Source: Crossaster papposus (Eukaryota; Echinodermata; Asteroidea; Velatida; Solasteridae). Taken from it: a DNA stretch of 64,000 bases. A program made the position numbers and the translations under genes. The notes under the pieces were generated by a model. That model saw only the letters and a program-made list of their open reading frames with translations, ran no database searches and had not been told where the DNA came from. The stretch spans positions 124,001-188,000 of the forward strand of contig JBAIAA010001107.1 in assembly GCA_037893245.1 (NCBI GenBank), given 5' to 3'. Shown in pieces: positions 1 to 13,194 of this stretch; position 1 is the stretch's first letter; each line of letters starts with the position of its first letter.

Positions 1-153
1 TATGCACACTTCTTTCCCTTTACCTATTTCTTATGCACACTTCTTTCCCTTTACATGTTTCTTATGCACACTTCTTTCCCTTTATATATTTCTTATGCAC
101 AGTTCTTTCCCTTTACATATTTCTTATGCACACTTCTTTCCCTTTACATATTT

Positions 154-189
154 AACTCGAGGGCTTGTTCCCACATCATGTGTTTATTT
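154..189 (+). repeat. 36-bp insert, type A (reference copy)
   Basis: The insert begins AACTCGAGGGCTTG and ends CATCATGTGTTTATTT. It lies between CATATTT and CTTATGCAC, so removing it restores an intact monomer junction. It carries the array's only XhoI site (CTCGAG) and only CpG. Positions 19-29 form an 11-bp dyad, CACAT-C-ATGTG. Six monomers follow before the next insert. Confidence 0.95.
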
Positions 190-375
190 CTTATGCACAC
201 TTCTTTCCCTTTACATATTTCTTATGCACACTTCTTTCCCTTTACATATTTCTTATGCACACTTCTTTCCCTTTACATATTTCTTATGCACACTTCTTTC
301 CCTTTACATATTTCTTATGCACACTTCTTTCCCTTTACATATTTCTTATGCACACTTCTTTCCCTTTACATATTT

Positions 376-411
376 AACTCGAGGGCTTGTTCCCACATCA
401 TGTGTTTATTT
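376..411 (+). repeat. 36-bp insert, type A
   Basis: Matches the reference copy. Fourteen monomers separate it from the next insert. Confidence 0.95.
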
Positions 412-845
412 CTTATGCACACTTCTTTCCCTTTACATATTTCTTATGCACACTTCTTTCCCTTTACATATTTCTTATGCACACTTCTTTCCCTTTACAT
501 ATTTCTTATGCACACTTCTTTCCCTTTACATATTTCTTATGCACACTTCTTTCCCTTTACATATTTCTTATGCACACTTCTTTCCCTTTACATATTTCTT
601 ATGCACACTTCTTTCCCTTTACATATTTCTTATGCACACTTCTTTCCCTTTACATATTTCTTATGCACACTTCTTTCCCTTTACATATTTCTTATGCACA
701 CTTCTTTCCCTTTACATATTTCTTATGCACACTTCTTTCCCTTTACATATTTCTTATGCACACTTCTTTCCCTTTACATATTTCTTATGCACACTTCTTT
801 CCCTTTACATATTTCTTATGCACACTTCTTTCCCTTTACATATTT

Positions 846-881
846 AACTCGAGGGCTTGTTCCCACATCATGTGTTTATTT
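846..881 (+). repeat. 36-bp insert, type A
   Basis: Matches the reference copy. Fifteen monomers follow; the penultimate one carries CTTAAGCAC (variant base 1289) and the last one TTTGCATATT. Confidence 0.95.
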
Positions 882-1346
882 CTTATGCACACTTCTTTCC
901 CTTTACATATTTCTTATGCACACTTCTTTCCCTTTACATATTTCTTATGCACACTTCTTTCCCTTTACATATTTCTTATGCACACTTCTTTCCCTTTACA
1001 TATTTCTTATGCACACTTCTTTCCCTTTACATATTTCTTATGCACACTTCTTTCCCTTTACATATTTCTTATGCACACTTCTTTCCCTTTACATATTTCT
1101 TATGCACACTTCTTTCCCTTTACATATTTCTTATGCACACTTCTTTCCCTTTACATATTTCTTATGCACACTTCTTTCCCTTTACATATTTCTTATGCAC
1201 ACTTCTTTCCCTTTACATATTTCTTATGCACACTTCTTTCCCTTTACATATTTCTTATGCACACTTCTTTCCCTTTACATATTTCTTAAGCACACTTCTT
1301 TCCCTTTACATATTTCTTATGCACACTTCTTTCCCTTTGCATATTT

Positions 1347-1449
1347 AACTCGAGGGCTTGTTCCCACATCATGTGTTTATTTCTTATGCACACTTCTTTC
1401 CCTTTACATATTTAACTCGAGGGCTTGTTCCCACATCATGTGTTTATTT
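1347..1449 (+). repeat. Insert pair (two type-A inserts, one monomer apart)
   Basis: Inserts at 1347-1382 and 1414-1449 flank a single 31-bp monomer, giving a 67-bp period. The approach (CTTAAGCAC 69 bp before the first TTG, then TTTGCATATT) is repeated at the pair beginning 1822. This marks a local duplication with a 475-bp offset. Confidence 0.93.
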
Positions 1450-1821
1450 CTTATGCACACTTCTTTCCCTTTACATATTTCTTATGCACACTTCTTTCCC
1501 TTTACATATTTCTTATGCACACTTCTTTCCCTTTACATATTTCTTATGCACACTTCTTTCCCTTTACATATTTCTTATGCACACTTCTTTCCCTTTACAT
1601 ATTTCTTATGCACACTTCTTTCCCTTTACATATTTCTTATGCACACTTCTTTCCCTTTACATATTTCTTATGCACACTTCTTTCCCTTTACATATTTCTT
1701 ATGCACACTTCTTTCCCTTTACATATTTCTTATGCACACTTCTTTCCCTTTACATATTTCTTAAGCACACTTCTTTCCCTTTACATATTTCTTATGCACA
1801 CTTCTTTCCCTTTGCATATTT

Positions 1822-2213
1822 AACTCGAGGGCTTGTTCCCACATCATGTGTTTATTTCTTATGCACACTTCTTTCCCTTTACATATTTAACTCGAGGGCT
1901 TGTTCCCACATCATGTGTTTATTTCTTATGCACACTTCTTTCCCTTTACATATTTCTTATGCACACTTCTTTCCCTTTACATATTTCTTATGCACACTTC
2001 TTTCCCTTTACATATTTCTTATGCACACTTCTTTCCCTTTACATATTTCTTATGCACACTTCTTTCCCTTTACATATTTCTTATGCACACTTCTTTCCCT
2101 TTACATATTTAACTCGAGGGCTTGTTCCCACATCATGTGTTTATTTCTTATGCACACTTCTTTCCCTTTACATATTTAACTCGAGGGCTTGTTCCCACAT
2201 CATGTGTTTATTT
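1822..2213 (+). repeat. Insert quartet 1 (67-222-67)
   Basis: Four type-A inserts begin at 1822, 1889, 2111 and 2178: a pair one monomer apart, six monomers, then a second pair. CTTAAGCAC (variant base 1764) precedes it at the same distance as before quartet 2. Unlike the other seven quartets it is followed after only two monomers by another insert, and lacks the downstream CTTCCTTCCC marker. Confidence 0.93.
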
Positions 2214-2275
2214 CTTATGCACACTTCTTTCCCTTTACATATTTCTTATGCACACTTCTTTCCCTTTACAAATTT

Positions 2276-2311
2276 AACTCGAGGGCTTGTTCCCACATCA
2301 TGTGTTTATTT
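2276..2311 (+). repeat. 36-bp insert, type A
   Basis: Preceded by a monomer ending ACAAATTT instead of ACATATTT. Eighteen monomers follow; the first carries CTTATTTCCC. Confidence 0.93.
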
Positions 2312-2869
2312 CTTATGCACACTTATTTCCCTTTACATATTTCTTATGCACACTTCTTTCCCTTTACATATTTCTTATGCACACTTCTTTCCCTTTACAT
2401 ATTTCTTATGCACACTTCTTTCCCTTTACATATTTCTTATGCACACTTCTTTCCCTTTACATATTTCTTATGCACACTTCTTTCCCTTTACATATTTCTT
2501 ATGCACACTTCTTTCCCTTTACATATTTCTTATGCACACTTCTTTCCCTTTACATATTTCTTATGCACACTTCTTTCCCTTTACATATTTCTTATGCACA
2601 CTTCTTTCCCTTTACATATTTCTTATGCACACTTCTTTCCCTTTACATATTTCTTATGCACACTTCTTTCCCTTTACATATTTCTTATGCACACTTCTTT
2701 CCCTTTACATATTTCTTATGCACACTTCTTTCCCTTTACATATTTCTTATGCACACTTCTTTCCCTTTACATATTTCTTATGCACACTTCTTTCCCTTTA
2801 CATATTTCTTAAGCACACTTCTTTCCCTTTACATATTTCTTATGCACACTTCTTTCCCTTTACATATTT

Positions 2870-3261
2870 AACTCGAGGGCTTGTTCCCACATCATGTGTT
2901 TATTTCTTATGCACACTTCTTTCCCTTTACATATTTAACTCGAGGGCTTGTTCCCACATCATGTGTTTATTTCTTATGCACACTTCTTTCCCTTTACATA
3001 TTTCTTATGCACACTTCTTTCCCTTTACATATTTCTTATGCACACTTCTTTCCCTTTACATATTTCTTATGCACACTTCTTTCCCTTTACATATTTCTTA
3101 TGCACACTTCTTTCCCTTTACATATTTCTTATGCACACTTCTTTCCCTTTACATATTTAACTCGAGGGCTTGTTCCCACATCATGTGTTTATTTCTTATG
3201 CACACTTCTTTCCCTTTACATATTTAACTCGAGGGCTTGTTCCCACATCATGTGTTTATTT
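2870..3261 (+). repeat. Insert quartet 2 (67-222-67)
   Basis: Type-A inserts begin at 2870, 2937, 3159 and 3226. CTTAAGCAC (base 2812) lies upstream. The marker CTTCCTTCCC (C at 3369) lies 132 bp after the last insert's TTG, a distance conserved after every later quartet. Confidence 0.94.
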
Positions 3262-3478
3262 CTTATGCACACTTCTTTCCCTTTACATATTTCTTATGCA
3301 CACTTCTTTCCCTTTACATATTTCTTATGCACACTTCTTTCCCTTTACATATTTCTTATGCACACTTCCTTCCCTTTACATATTTCTTATGCACACTTCT
3401 TTCCCTTTACATATTTCTTATGCACACTTCTTTCCCTTTACATATTTCTTATGCACACTTCTTTCCCTTTACATATTT

Positions 3479-3514
3479 AACTCGAGGGCATGTTCCCACA
3501 TCATGTGTTTATTT
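3479..3514 (+). repeat. 36-bp insert, type A with GGGCATGTTCCC
   Basis: A T-to-A change turns GGGCTTG into GGGCATG, the only intact insert with this substitution that I noticed. It is seven monomers after quartet 2 and 32 monomers before the next insert. Confidence 0.92.
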
Positions 3515-5503
3515 CTTATGCACACTTCTTTCCCTTTACATATTTCTTATGCACACTTCTTTCCCTTTACATATTTCTTATGCACACTTCTTTCCCTTTA
3601 CATATTTCTTATGCACACTTCTTTCCCTTTACATATTTCTTATGCACACTTCTTTCCCTTTACATATTTCTTATGCACACTTCTTTCCCTTTACATATTT
3701 CTTATGCACACTTCTTTCCCTTTACATATTTCTTATGCACACTTCTTTCCCTTTACATATTTCTTATGCACACTTCTTTCCCTTTACATATTTCTTATGC
3801 ACACTTCTTTCCCTTTACATAATTCTTATGCACACTTCTTTCCCTTTACATATTTCTTATGCACACTTCTTTCCCTTTACATATTTCTTATGCACACTTC
3901 TTTCCCTTTACATATTTCTTATGCACACTTCTTTCCCTTTACATATTTCTTATGCACACTTCTTTCCCTTTACATATTTCTTATGCACACTTCTTTCCCT
4001 TTACATATTTCTTATGCACACTTCTTTCCCTTTACATATTTCTTATGCACACTTCTTTCCCTTTACATATTTCTTATGCACACTTCTTTCCCTTTACATA
4101 TTTCTTATGCACACTTCTTTCCCTTTACATATTTCTTATGCACACTTCTTTCCCTTTACATATTTCTTATGCACACTTCTTTCCCTTTACATATTTCTTA
4201 TGCACACTTCTTTCCCTTTACATATTTCTTATGCACACTTCTTTCCCTTTCCATATTTCTTATGCACACTTCTTTCCCTTCACATATTTCTTATGCACAC
4301 TTCTTTCCCTTTACATATTTCTTATGCACACTTCTTTCCCTTTACATATTGCTTATGCACACTTCTTTCCCTTTACATATTTATTATGCACACTTCTTTC
4401 CCTTTACATATTTCTTATGCACACTTCTTTCCCTTTACATATTTCTTATGCACACTTCTTTCCCTTTACATATTTCTTATGCACACTTCTTTCCCTTTAC
4501 ATATTTAACTCGAGGGCTTGTTCCCACATCATGTGTTTATTTCTTATGCACACTTCTTTCCCTTTACATATTTCTTATGCACACTTCTTTCCCTTTACAT
4601 ATTTCTTATGCACACTTCTTTCCCTTTACATATTTCTTATGCACACTTCTTTCCCTTTACATATTTCGTATGCACACTTCTTTCCCTTTACATATTTCTT
4701 ATGCACACTTCTTTCCCTTTACATATTTCTTATGCACACTTCTTTCCCTTTACATATTTCTTATGCACACTTCTTTCCCTTTACATATTTCTTATGCACA
4801 CTTCTTTCCCTTTCCATATTTCTTATGCACACTTCTTTCCCTTCACATATTTCTTATGCACACTTCTTTCCCTTTACATATTTCTTATGCACACTTCTTT
4901 CCCTTTACATATTTCGTATGCACACTTCTTTCCCTTTACATATTTCTTATGCACACTTCTTTCCCTTTACATATTTCTTACGCACACTTCTTTCCCTTTA
5001 CATATTTCTTATGCACACTTCTTTCCCTTTACATATTTCTTATGTACACTTCTTTCCCTTTACATATTTCTTATGCACACTTCTTTCCCTTTACATATTT
5101 CTTATGCACACTTCTTTCCCTTTACATATTTCTTATGCACACTTCTTTCCCTTTACATATTTCTTATGCACACTTCTTTCCCTTTACATATTTCTTATGC
5201 ACACTTCTTTCCCTTTACATATTTCTTATGCACACTTCTTTCCCTTTACATATTTCTTATGCACACTTCTTTCCCTTTACATATTTCTTATGCACACTTC
5301 TTTCCCTTTACATATTTCTTATGCACACTTATTTCCCTTTACATATTTCTTATGCACACTTCTTTCCCTTTACATATTTCTTATGCACACTTCTTTCCCT
5401 TTACATATTTCTTATGCACACTTCTTTCCCTTTATATATTTCTTATGCACACTTCTTTCCCTTTACATATTTCTTATGCACACTTCTTTCCCTTTACATA
5501 TTT
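3515..5503 (+). repeat. Substitution-rich monomer run in domain A
   Basis: This stretch carries many private substitutions: ACATAATTC, CCATATTT, CCCTTCACAT, ATTGCTTATG, TTTCGTATGC, CTTACGCAC, ATGTACAC. The doublet CCATATTT then CCCTTCACAT occurs with variant base 4251 and again with 4814. That 563-bp offset equals 17 monomers plus one insert, so a short higher-order duplication lies here. One type-A insert (4507-4542) divides it. No coding or RNA signal is visible. Confidence 0.88.
4507..4542 (+). repeat. 36-bp insert, type A
   Basis: Matches the reference. It falls between the two copies of the 563-bp duplication, and 31 monomers follow. Confidence 0.95.
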
Positions 5504-5539
5504 AACTCGAGGGCTTGTTCCCACATCATGTGTTTATTT
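5504..5539 (+). repeat. 36-bp insert, type A
   Basis: Matches the reference. Seven monomers precede the next insert. Confidence 0.95.
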
Positions 5540-5756
5540 CTTATGCACACTTCTTTCCCTTTACATATTTCTTATGCACACTTCTTTCCCTTTACATATT
5601 TCTTATGCACACTTCTTTCCCTTTACATATTTCTTATGCACACTTCTTTCCCTTTACATATTTCTTATGCACACTTCTTTCCCTTTACATATTTCTTATG
5701 CACACTTCTTTCCCTTTACATATTTCTTATGCACACTTCTTTCCCTTTACATATTT

Positions 5757-5792
5757 AACTCGAGGGCTTGTTCTCACATCATGTGTTTATTT
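5757..5792 (+). repeat. 36-bp insert, type A variant (GTTCTCACATC)
   Basis: A C-to-T change gives GTTCTCAC. The same private variant recurs at 6728, 971 bp downstream, indicating a shared origin of the two inserts. Eleven monomers follow. Confidence 0.94.
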
Positions 5793-6133
5793 CTTATGCA
5801 CACTTCTTTCCCTTTACATATTTCTTATGCACACTTCTTTCCCTTTACATATTTCTTATGCACACTTCTTTCCCTTTACATATTTCTTATGCACACTTCT
5901 TTCCCTTTACATATTTCTTATGCACACTTCTTTCCCTTTACATATTTCTTATGCACACTTCTTTCCCTTTACATATTTCTTATGCACACTTCTTTCCCTT
6001 TACATATTTCTTATGCACACTTCTTTCCCTTTACATATTTCTTATGCACACTTCTTTCCCTTTACATATTTCTTATGCACACTTCTTTCCCTTTACATAT
6101 TTCTTATGCACACTTCTTTCCCTTTACATATTT

Positions 6134-6169
6134 AACTCGAGGGCTTGTTCCCACATCATGTGTTTATTT
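6134..6169 (+). repeat. 36-bp insert, type A
   Basis: Matches the reference and lies between the two GTTCTCAC copies. Eighteen monomers follow. Confidence 0.95.
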
Positions 6170-6727
6170 CTTATGCACACTTCTTTCCCTTTACATATTT
6201 CTTATGCACACTTCTTTCCCTTTACATATTTCTTATGCACACTTCTTTCCCTTTACATATTTCTTATGCACACTTCTTTCCCTTTACATATTTCTTATGC
6301 ACACTTCTTTCCCTTTACATATTTCTTATGCACACTTCTTTCCCTTTACATATTTCTTATGCACACTTCTTTCCCTTTACATATTTCTTATGCACACTTC
6401 TTTCCCTTTACATATTTCTTATGCACACTTCTTTCCCTTTACATATTTCTTATGCACACTTCTTTCTCTTTACATATTTCTTATGCACACTTCTTTCCCT
6501 TTACATATTTCTTATGCACACTTCTTTCCCTTTACATATTTCTTATGCACACTTCTTTCCCTTTACATATTTCTTATGCACACTTCTTTCCCTTTACATA
6601 TTTCTTATGCACACTTCTTTCCCTTTACATATTTCTTATGCACACTTCTTTCCCTTTACATATTTCTTATGCACACTTCTTTCCCTTTACATATTTCTTA
6701 TGCACACTTCTTTCCCTTTACATATTT

Positions 6728-6763
6728 AACTCGAGGGCTTGTTCTCACATCATGTGTTTATTT
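6728..6763 (+). repeat. 36-bp insert, type A variant (GTTCTCACATC)
   Basis: Second copy of the GTTCTCAC variant. Nine monomers follow. Confidence 0.94.
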
Positions 6764-7042
6764 CTTATGCACACTTCTTTCCCTTTACATATTTCTTATG
6801 CACACTTCTTTCCCTTTACATATTTCTTATGCACACTTCTTTCCCTTTACATATTTCTTATGCACACTTCTTTCCCTTTACATATTTCTTATGCACACTT
6901 CTTTCCCTTTACATATTTCTTATGCACACTTCTTTCCCTTTACATATTTCTTATGCACACTTCTTTCCCTTTACATATTTCTTATGCACACTTCTTTCCC
7001 TTTACATATTTCTTATGCACACTTCTTTCCCTTTACATATTT

Positions 7043-7078
7043 AACTCGAGGGCTTGTTCCCACATCATGTGTTTATTT
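7043..7078 (+). repeat. 36-bp insert, type A
   Basis: Matches the reference. Twenty-four monomers lie between it and quartet 3, one carrying CTTATACAC near 7610. Confidence 0.95.
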
Positions 7079-7822
7079 CTTATGCACACTTCTTTCCCTT
7101 TACATATTTCTTATGCACACTTCTTTCCCTTTACATATTTCTTATGCACACTTCTTTCCCTTTACATATTTCTTATGCACACTTCTTTCCCTTTACATAT
7201 TTCTTATGCACACTTCTTTCCCTTTACATATTTCTTATGCACACTTCTTTCCCTTTACATATTTCTTATGCACACTTCTTTCCCTTTACATATTTCTTAT
7301 GCACACTTCTTTCCCTTTACATATTTCTTATGCACACTTCTTTCCCTTTACATATTTCTTATGCACACTTCTTTCCCTTTACATATTTCTTATGCACACT
7401 TCTTTCCCTTTACATATTTCTTATGCACACTTCTTTCCCTTTACATATTTCTTATGCACACTTCTTTCCCTTTACATATTTCTTATGCACACTTCTTTCC
7501 CTTTACATATTTCTTATGCACACTTCTTTCCCTTTACATATTTCTTATGCACACTTCTTTCCCTTTACATATTTCTTATGCACACTTCTTTCCCTTTACA
7601 TATTTCTTATACACACTTCTTTCCCTTTACATATTTCTTATGCACACTTCTTTCCCTTTACATATTTCTTATGCACACTTCTTTCCCTTTACATATTTCT
7701 TATGCACACTTCTTTCCCTTTACATATTTCTTATGCACACTTCTTTCCCTTTACATATTTCTTATGCACACTTCTTTCCCTTTACATATTTCTTATGCAC
7801 ACTTCTTTCCCTTTACATATTT

Positions 7823-8214
7823 AACTCGAGGGCTTGTTCCCACATCATGTGTTTATTTCTTATGCACACTTCTTTCCCTTTACATATTTAACTCGAGGGC
7901 TTGTTCCCACATCATGTGTTTATTTCTTATGCACACTTCTTTCCCTTTACATATTTCTTATGCACACTTCTTTCCCTTTACATATTTCTTATGCACACTT
8001 CTTTCCCTTTACATATTTCTTATGCACACTTCTTTCCCTTTACATATTTCTTATGCACACTTCTTTCCCTTTACATATTTCTTATGCACACTTCTTTCCC
8101 TTTACATATTTAACTCGAGGGCTTGTTCCCACATCATGTGTTTATTTCTTATGCACACTTCTTTCCCTTTACATATTTAACTCGAGGGCTTGTTCCCACA
8201 TCATGTGTTTATTT
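7823..8214 (+). repeat. Insert quartet 3 (67-222-67)
   Basis: Type-A inserts begin at 7823, 7890, 8112 and 8179. The cluster opens HOR copy 1. Confidence 0.94.
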
Positions 8215-9112
8215 CTTATGCACACTTCTTTCCCTTTACATATTTCTTATGCACACTTCTTTCCCTTTACATATTTCTTATGCACACTTCTTTCCCTTTA
8301 CATATTTCTTATGCACACTTCCTTCCCTTTACATATTTCTTATGCACACTTCTTTCCCTTTACATATTTCTTATGCACACTTCTTTCCCTTTACATATTT
8401 CTTATGCACACTTCTTTCCCTTTACATATTTCTTATGCACACTTCTTTCCCTTTACATATTTCTTATGCACACTTCTTTCCCTTTACATATTTCTTATGC
8501 ACACTTCTTTCCCTTTACATATTTCTTATGCACACTTCTTTCCCTTTACATATTTCTTATGCACACTTCTTTCCCTTTACATATTTCTTATGCACACTTC
8601 TTTCCCTTTACATATTTCTTATGCACACTTCTTTCCCTTTACATATTTCTTATGCACACTTCTTTCCCTTTACATATTTCTTATGCACACTTCTTTCCCT
8701 TTACATATTTCTTATGCACACTTCTTTCCCTTTACATATTTCTTATGCACACTTCTTTCCCTTTACATATTTCTTATGCACACTTCTTTCCCTTTACATA
8801 TTTCTTATGCACACTTCTTTCCCTTTACATATTTCTTATGCACACTTCTTTCCCTTTACATATTTCTTATGCACACTTCTTTCCCTTTACATATTTCTTA
8901 TGCACACTTCTTTCCCTTTACATATTTCTTATGCACACTTCTTTCCCTTTACATATTTCTTATGCACACTTCTTTCCCTTTACATATTTCTTATGCACAC
9001 TTCTTTCCCTTTACATATTTCTTATGCACACTTCTTTCCCTTTACATATTTCTTATGCACACTTCTTTCCCTTTACATATTTCTTATGCACACTTCTTTC
9101 CCTTTACATATT

Positions 9113-9145
9113 TCTTATGCACACCTTCTTTCCCTTTACATATTT
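9113..9145 (+). repeat. 32-bp monomer (CACACCTTC)
   Basis: One extra C makes this monomer 32 bp long. It accounts for the +1 in the 1215-bp spacing, which is 36 + 38 x 31 + 1. The same lengthened monomer recurs near 14496, 16527 and 18847, about 935 or 996 bp after an insert cluster, so it is a HOR marker and not a sequencing slip. Confidence 0.88.
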
Positions 9146-9393
9146 CTTATGCACACTTCTTTCCCTTTACATATTTCTTATGCACACTTCTTTCCCTTTA
9201 CATATTTCTTATGCACAAGTCTTTCCCTTTACATATTTCTTATGCACACTTCTTTCCCTTTACATATTTCTTATGCACACTTCTTTCCCTTTACATATTT
9301 CTTATGCACACTTCTTTCCCTTTACATATTTCTTATGCACACTTCTTTCCCTTTACATATTTCTTATGCACACTTCTTTCCCTTTACATATTT

Positions 9394-9429
9394 AACTCGA
9401 GGGCTTGTTCCCACATCATGTGTTTATTT
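9394..9429 (+). repeat. 36-bp insert, type A
   Basis: Single insert of HOR copy 1, 23 monomers before quartet 4. Confidence 0.95.
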
Positions 9430-10142
9430 CTTATGCACACTTCTTTCCCTTTACATATTTCTTATGCACACTTCTTTCCCTTTACATATTTCTTATGCAC
9501 ACTTCTTTCCCTTTACATATTTCTTATGCACACTTCTTTCCCTTTACATATTTCTTATGCACACTTCTTTCCCTTTACATATTTCTTATGCACACTTCTT
9601 TCCCTTTACATATTTCTTATGCACACTTCTTTCCCTTTACATATTTCTTATGCACACTTCTTTCCCTTTACATATTTCTTATGCACACTTCTTTCCCTTT
9701 ACATATTTCTTATGCACACTTCTTTCCCTTTACATATTTCTTATGCACACTTCTTTCCCTTTACATATTTCTTATGCACACTTCTTTCCCTTTACATATT
9801 TCTTATGCACACTTCTTTCCCTTTACATATTTCTTATGCACACTTCTTTCCCTTTACATATTTCTTATGCACACTTCTTTCCCTTTACATATTTCTTATG
9901 CACACTTCTTTCCCTTTACATATTTCTTATGCACACTTCTTTCCCTTTACATATTTCTTATGCACACTTCTTTCCCTTTACATATTTCTTATGCACACTT
10001 CTTTCCCTTTACATATTTCTTATGCACACTTCTTTCCCTTTACATATTTCTTATGCACACTTCTTTCCCTTTACATATTTCTTATGCACACTTCTTTCCC
10101 TTTACATATTTCTTATGCACACTTCTTTCCCTTTACATATTT

Positions 10143-10534
10143 AACTCGAGGGCTTGTTCCCACATCATGTGTTTATTTCTTATGCACACTTCTTTCCCTT
10201 TACATATTTAACTCGAGGGCTTGTTCCCACATCATGTGTTTATTTCTTATGCACACTTCTTTCCATTTACATATTTCTTATGCACACTTCTTTCCCTTTA
10301 CATATTTCTTATGCACACTTCTTTCCCTTTACATATTTCTTATGCACACTTCTTTCCCTTTACATATTTCTTATGCACACTTCTTTCCCTTTACATATTT
10401 CTTATGCACACTTCTTTCCCTTTACATATTTAACTCGAGGGCTTGTTCCCACATCATGTGTTTATTTCTTATGCACACTTCTTTCCCTTTACATATTTAA
10501 CTCGAGGGCTTGTTCCCACATCATGTGTTTATTT
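10143..10534 (+). repeat. Insert quartet 4 (67-222-67)
   Basis: Type-A inserts begin at 10143, 10210, 10432 and 10499. A TTCCATTTAC substitution lies 44 bp after the second TTG (10265), shared with quartets 7 and 8. Downstream are CTTCCTTCCC (10642) and CCCTTGACAT (10743). Thirty-one monomers follow before quartet 5. Confidence 0.94.
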
Positions 10535-11495
10535 CTTATGCACACTTCTTTCCCTTTACATATTTCTTATGCACACTTCTTTCCCTTTACATATTTCTTA
10601 TGCACACTTCTTTCCCTTTACATATTTCTTATGCACACTTCCTTCCCTTTACATATTTCTTATGCACACTTCTTTCCCTTTACATATTTCTTATGCACAC
10701 TTCTTTCCCTTTACATATTTCTTATGCACACTTCTTTCCCTTGACATATTTCTTATGCACACTTCTTTCCCTTTACATATTTCTTATGCACACTTCTTTC
10801 CCTTTACATATTTCTTATGCACACTTCTTTCCCTTTACATATTTCTTATGCACACTTCTTTCCCTTTACATATTTCTTATGCACACTTCTTTCCCTTTAC
10901 ATATTTCTTATGCACACTTCTTTCCCTTTACATATTTCTTATGCACACTTCTTTCCCTTTACATATTTCTTATGCACACTTCTTTCCCTTTACATATTTC
11001 TTATGCACACTTCTTTCCCTTTACATATTTCTTATGCACACTTCTTTCCCTTTACATATTTCTTATGCACACTTCTTTCCCTTTACATATTTCTTATGCA
11101 CACTTCTTTCCCTTTACATATTTCTTATGCACACTTCTTTCCCTTTACATATTTCTTATGCACACTTCTTTCCCTTTACATATTTCTTATGCACACTTCT
11201 TTCCCTTTACATATTTCTTATGCACACTTCTTTCCCTTTACATATTTCTTATGCACACTTCTTTCCCTTTACATATTTCTTATGCACACTTCTTTCCCTT
11301 TACATATTTCTTATGCACACTTCTTTCCCTTTACATATTTCTTATGCACACTTCTTTCCCTTTACATATTTCTTATGCACACTTCTTTCCCTTTACATAT
11401 TTCTTATGCACACTTCTTTCCCTTTACATATTTCTTATGCACACTTCTTTCCCTTTACATATTTCTTATGCACACTTCTTTCCCTTTACATATTT

Positions 11496-11887
11496 AACTC
11501 GAGGGCTTGTTCCCACATCATGTGTTTATTTCTTATGCACACTTCTTTCCCTTTACATATTTAACTCGAGGGCTTGTTCCCACATCATGTGTTTATTTCG
11601 TATGCACACTTCTTTCCCTTTACATATTTCTTATGCACACTTCTTTCCCTTTACATATTTCTTATGCACACTTCTTTCCCTTTACATATTTCTTATGCAC
11701 ACTTCTTTCCCTTTACATATTTCTTATGCACACTTCTTTCCCTTTACATATTTCTTATGCACACTTCTTTCCCTTTACATATTGAACTCGAGGGCTTGTT
11801 CCCACATCATGTGTTTATTTCTTATGCACACTTCTTTCCCTTTACATATTTAACTCGAGGGCTTGTTCCCACATCATGTGTTTATTT
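11496..11887 (+). repeat. Insert quartet 5 (67-222-67)
   Basis: Type-A inserts begin at 11496, 11563, 11785 and 11852. The third follows ATTG instead of ATTT, which removes its in-frame TAA. The monomer after the second insert carries TTTCGTATGC. The CTTCCTTCCC marker follows at 11995. Confidence 0.94.
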
Positions 11888-12104
11888 CTTATGCACACTT
11901 CTTTCCCTTTACATATTTCTTATGCACACTTCTTTCCCTTTACATATTTCTTATGCACACTTCTTTCCCTTTACATATTTCTTATGCACACTTCCTTCCC
12001 TTTACATATTTCTTATGCACACTTCTTTCCCTTTACATATTTCTTATGCACACTTCTTTCCCTTTACATATTTCTTATGCACACTTCTTTCCCTTTACAT
12101 ATTT

Positions 12105-12140
12105 AACTCGAGGGCTTGTTCCCACATCATGTGTTTATTT
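12105..12140 (+). repeat. 36-bp insert, type A
   Basis: Seven monomers after quartet 5, the same distance as the insert at 3479 after quartet 2. Thirty-four monomers follow. Confidence 0.95.
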
Positions 12141-13194
12141 CTTATGCACACTTCTTTCCCTTTACATATTTCTTATGCACACTTCTTTCCCTTTACATAT
12201 TTCTTATGCACACTTCTTTCCCTTTACATATTTCTTATGCACACTTCTTTCCCTTTACATATTTCTTATGCACACTTCTTTCCCTTTACATATTTCTTAT
12301 GCACACTTCTTTCCCTTTACATATTTCTTATGCACACTTCTTTCCCTTTACATATTTCTTATGCACACTTCTTTCCCTTTACATATTTCTTATGCACACT
12401 TCTTTCCCTTTACATATTTCTTATGCACACTTCTTTCCCTTTACATATTTCTTATGCACACTTCTTTCCCTTTACATATTTCTTATGCACACTTCTTTCC
12501 CTTTACATATTTCTTATGCACACTTCTTTCCCTTTACATATTTCTTATGCACACTTCTTTCCCTTTACATATTTCTTATGCACACTTCTTTCCCTTTACA
12601 TATTTCTTATGCACACTTCTTTCCCTTTACATATTTCTTATGCACACTTCTTTCCCTTTACATATTTCTTATGCACACTTCTTTCCCTTTACATATTTCT
12701 TATGCACACTTCTTTCCCTTTACATATTTCTTATGCACACTTCTTTCCCTTTACATATTTCTTATGCACACTTCTTTCCCTTTACATATTTCTTATGCAC
12801 ACTTCTTTCCCTTTACATATTTCTTATGCACACTTCTTTCCCTTTACATATTTCTTATGCACACTTCTTTCCCTTTACATATTTCTTATGCACACTTCTT
12901 TCCCTTTACATATTTCTTATGCACACTTCTTTCCCTTTACATATTTCTTATGCACACTTCTTTCCCTTTACATATTTCTTATGCACACTTCTTTCCCTTT
13001 ACATATTTCTTATGCACACTTCTTTCCCTTTACATATTTCTTATGCACACTTCTTTCCCTTTACATATTTCTTATGCACACTTCTTTCCCTTTACATATT
13101 TCTTATGCACACTTCTTTCCCTTTACATATTTCTTATGCACACTTCTTTCCCTTTACATATTTCTTATGCACACTTCTTTCCCTTTACATATTT

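Larger units (their letters stand above)
7823..10142 (+). repeat. 2,320-bp higher-order repeat, copy 1
   Basis: The order is quartet 3, the CTTCCTTCCC marker (8322), a 32-bp monomer with CACACCTTC near 9125, a GCACAAGTC variant near 9217, a single insert at 9394, then 23 monomers to the next quartet. The insert spacings are 67, 222, 67, 1215 and 749. The same order, spacings and private variants occur at 13195-15514. By eye the two copies look identical, at an offset of 5,372 bp. Confidence 0.9.
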
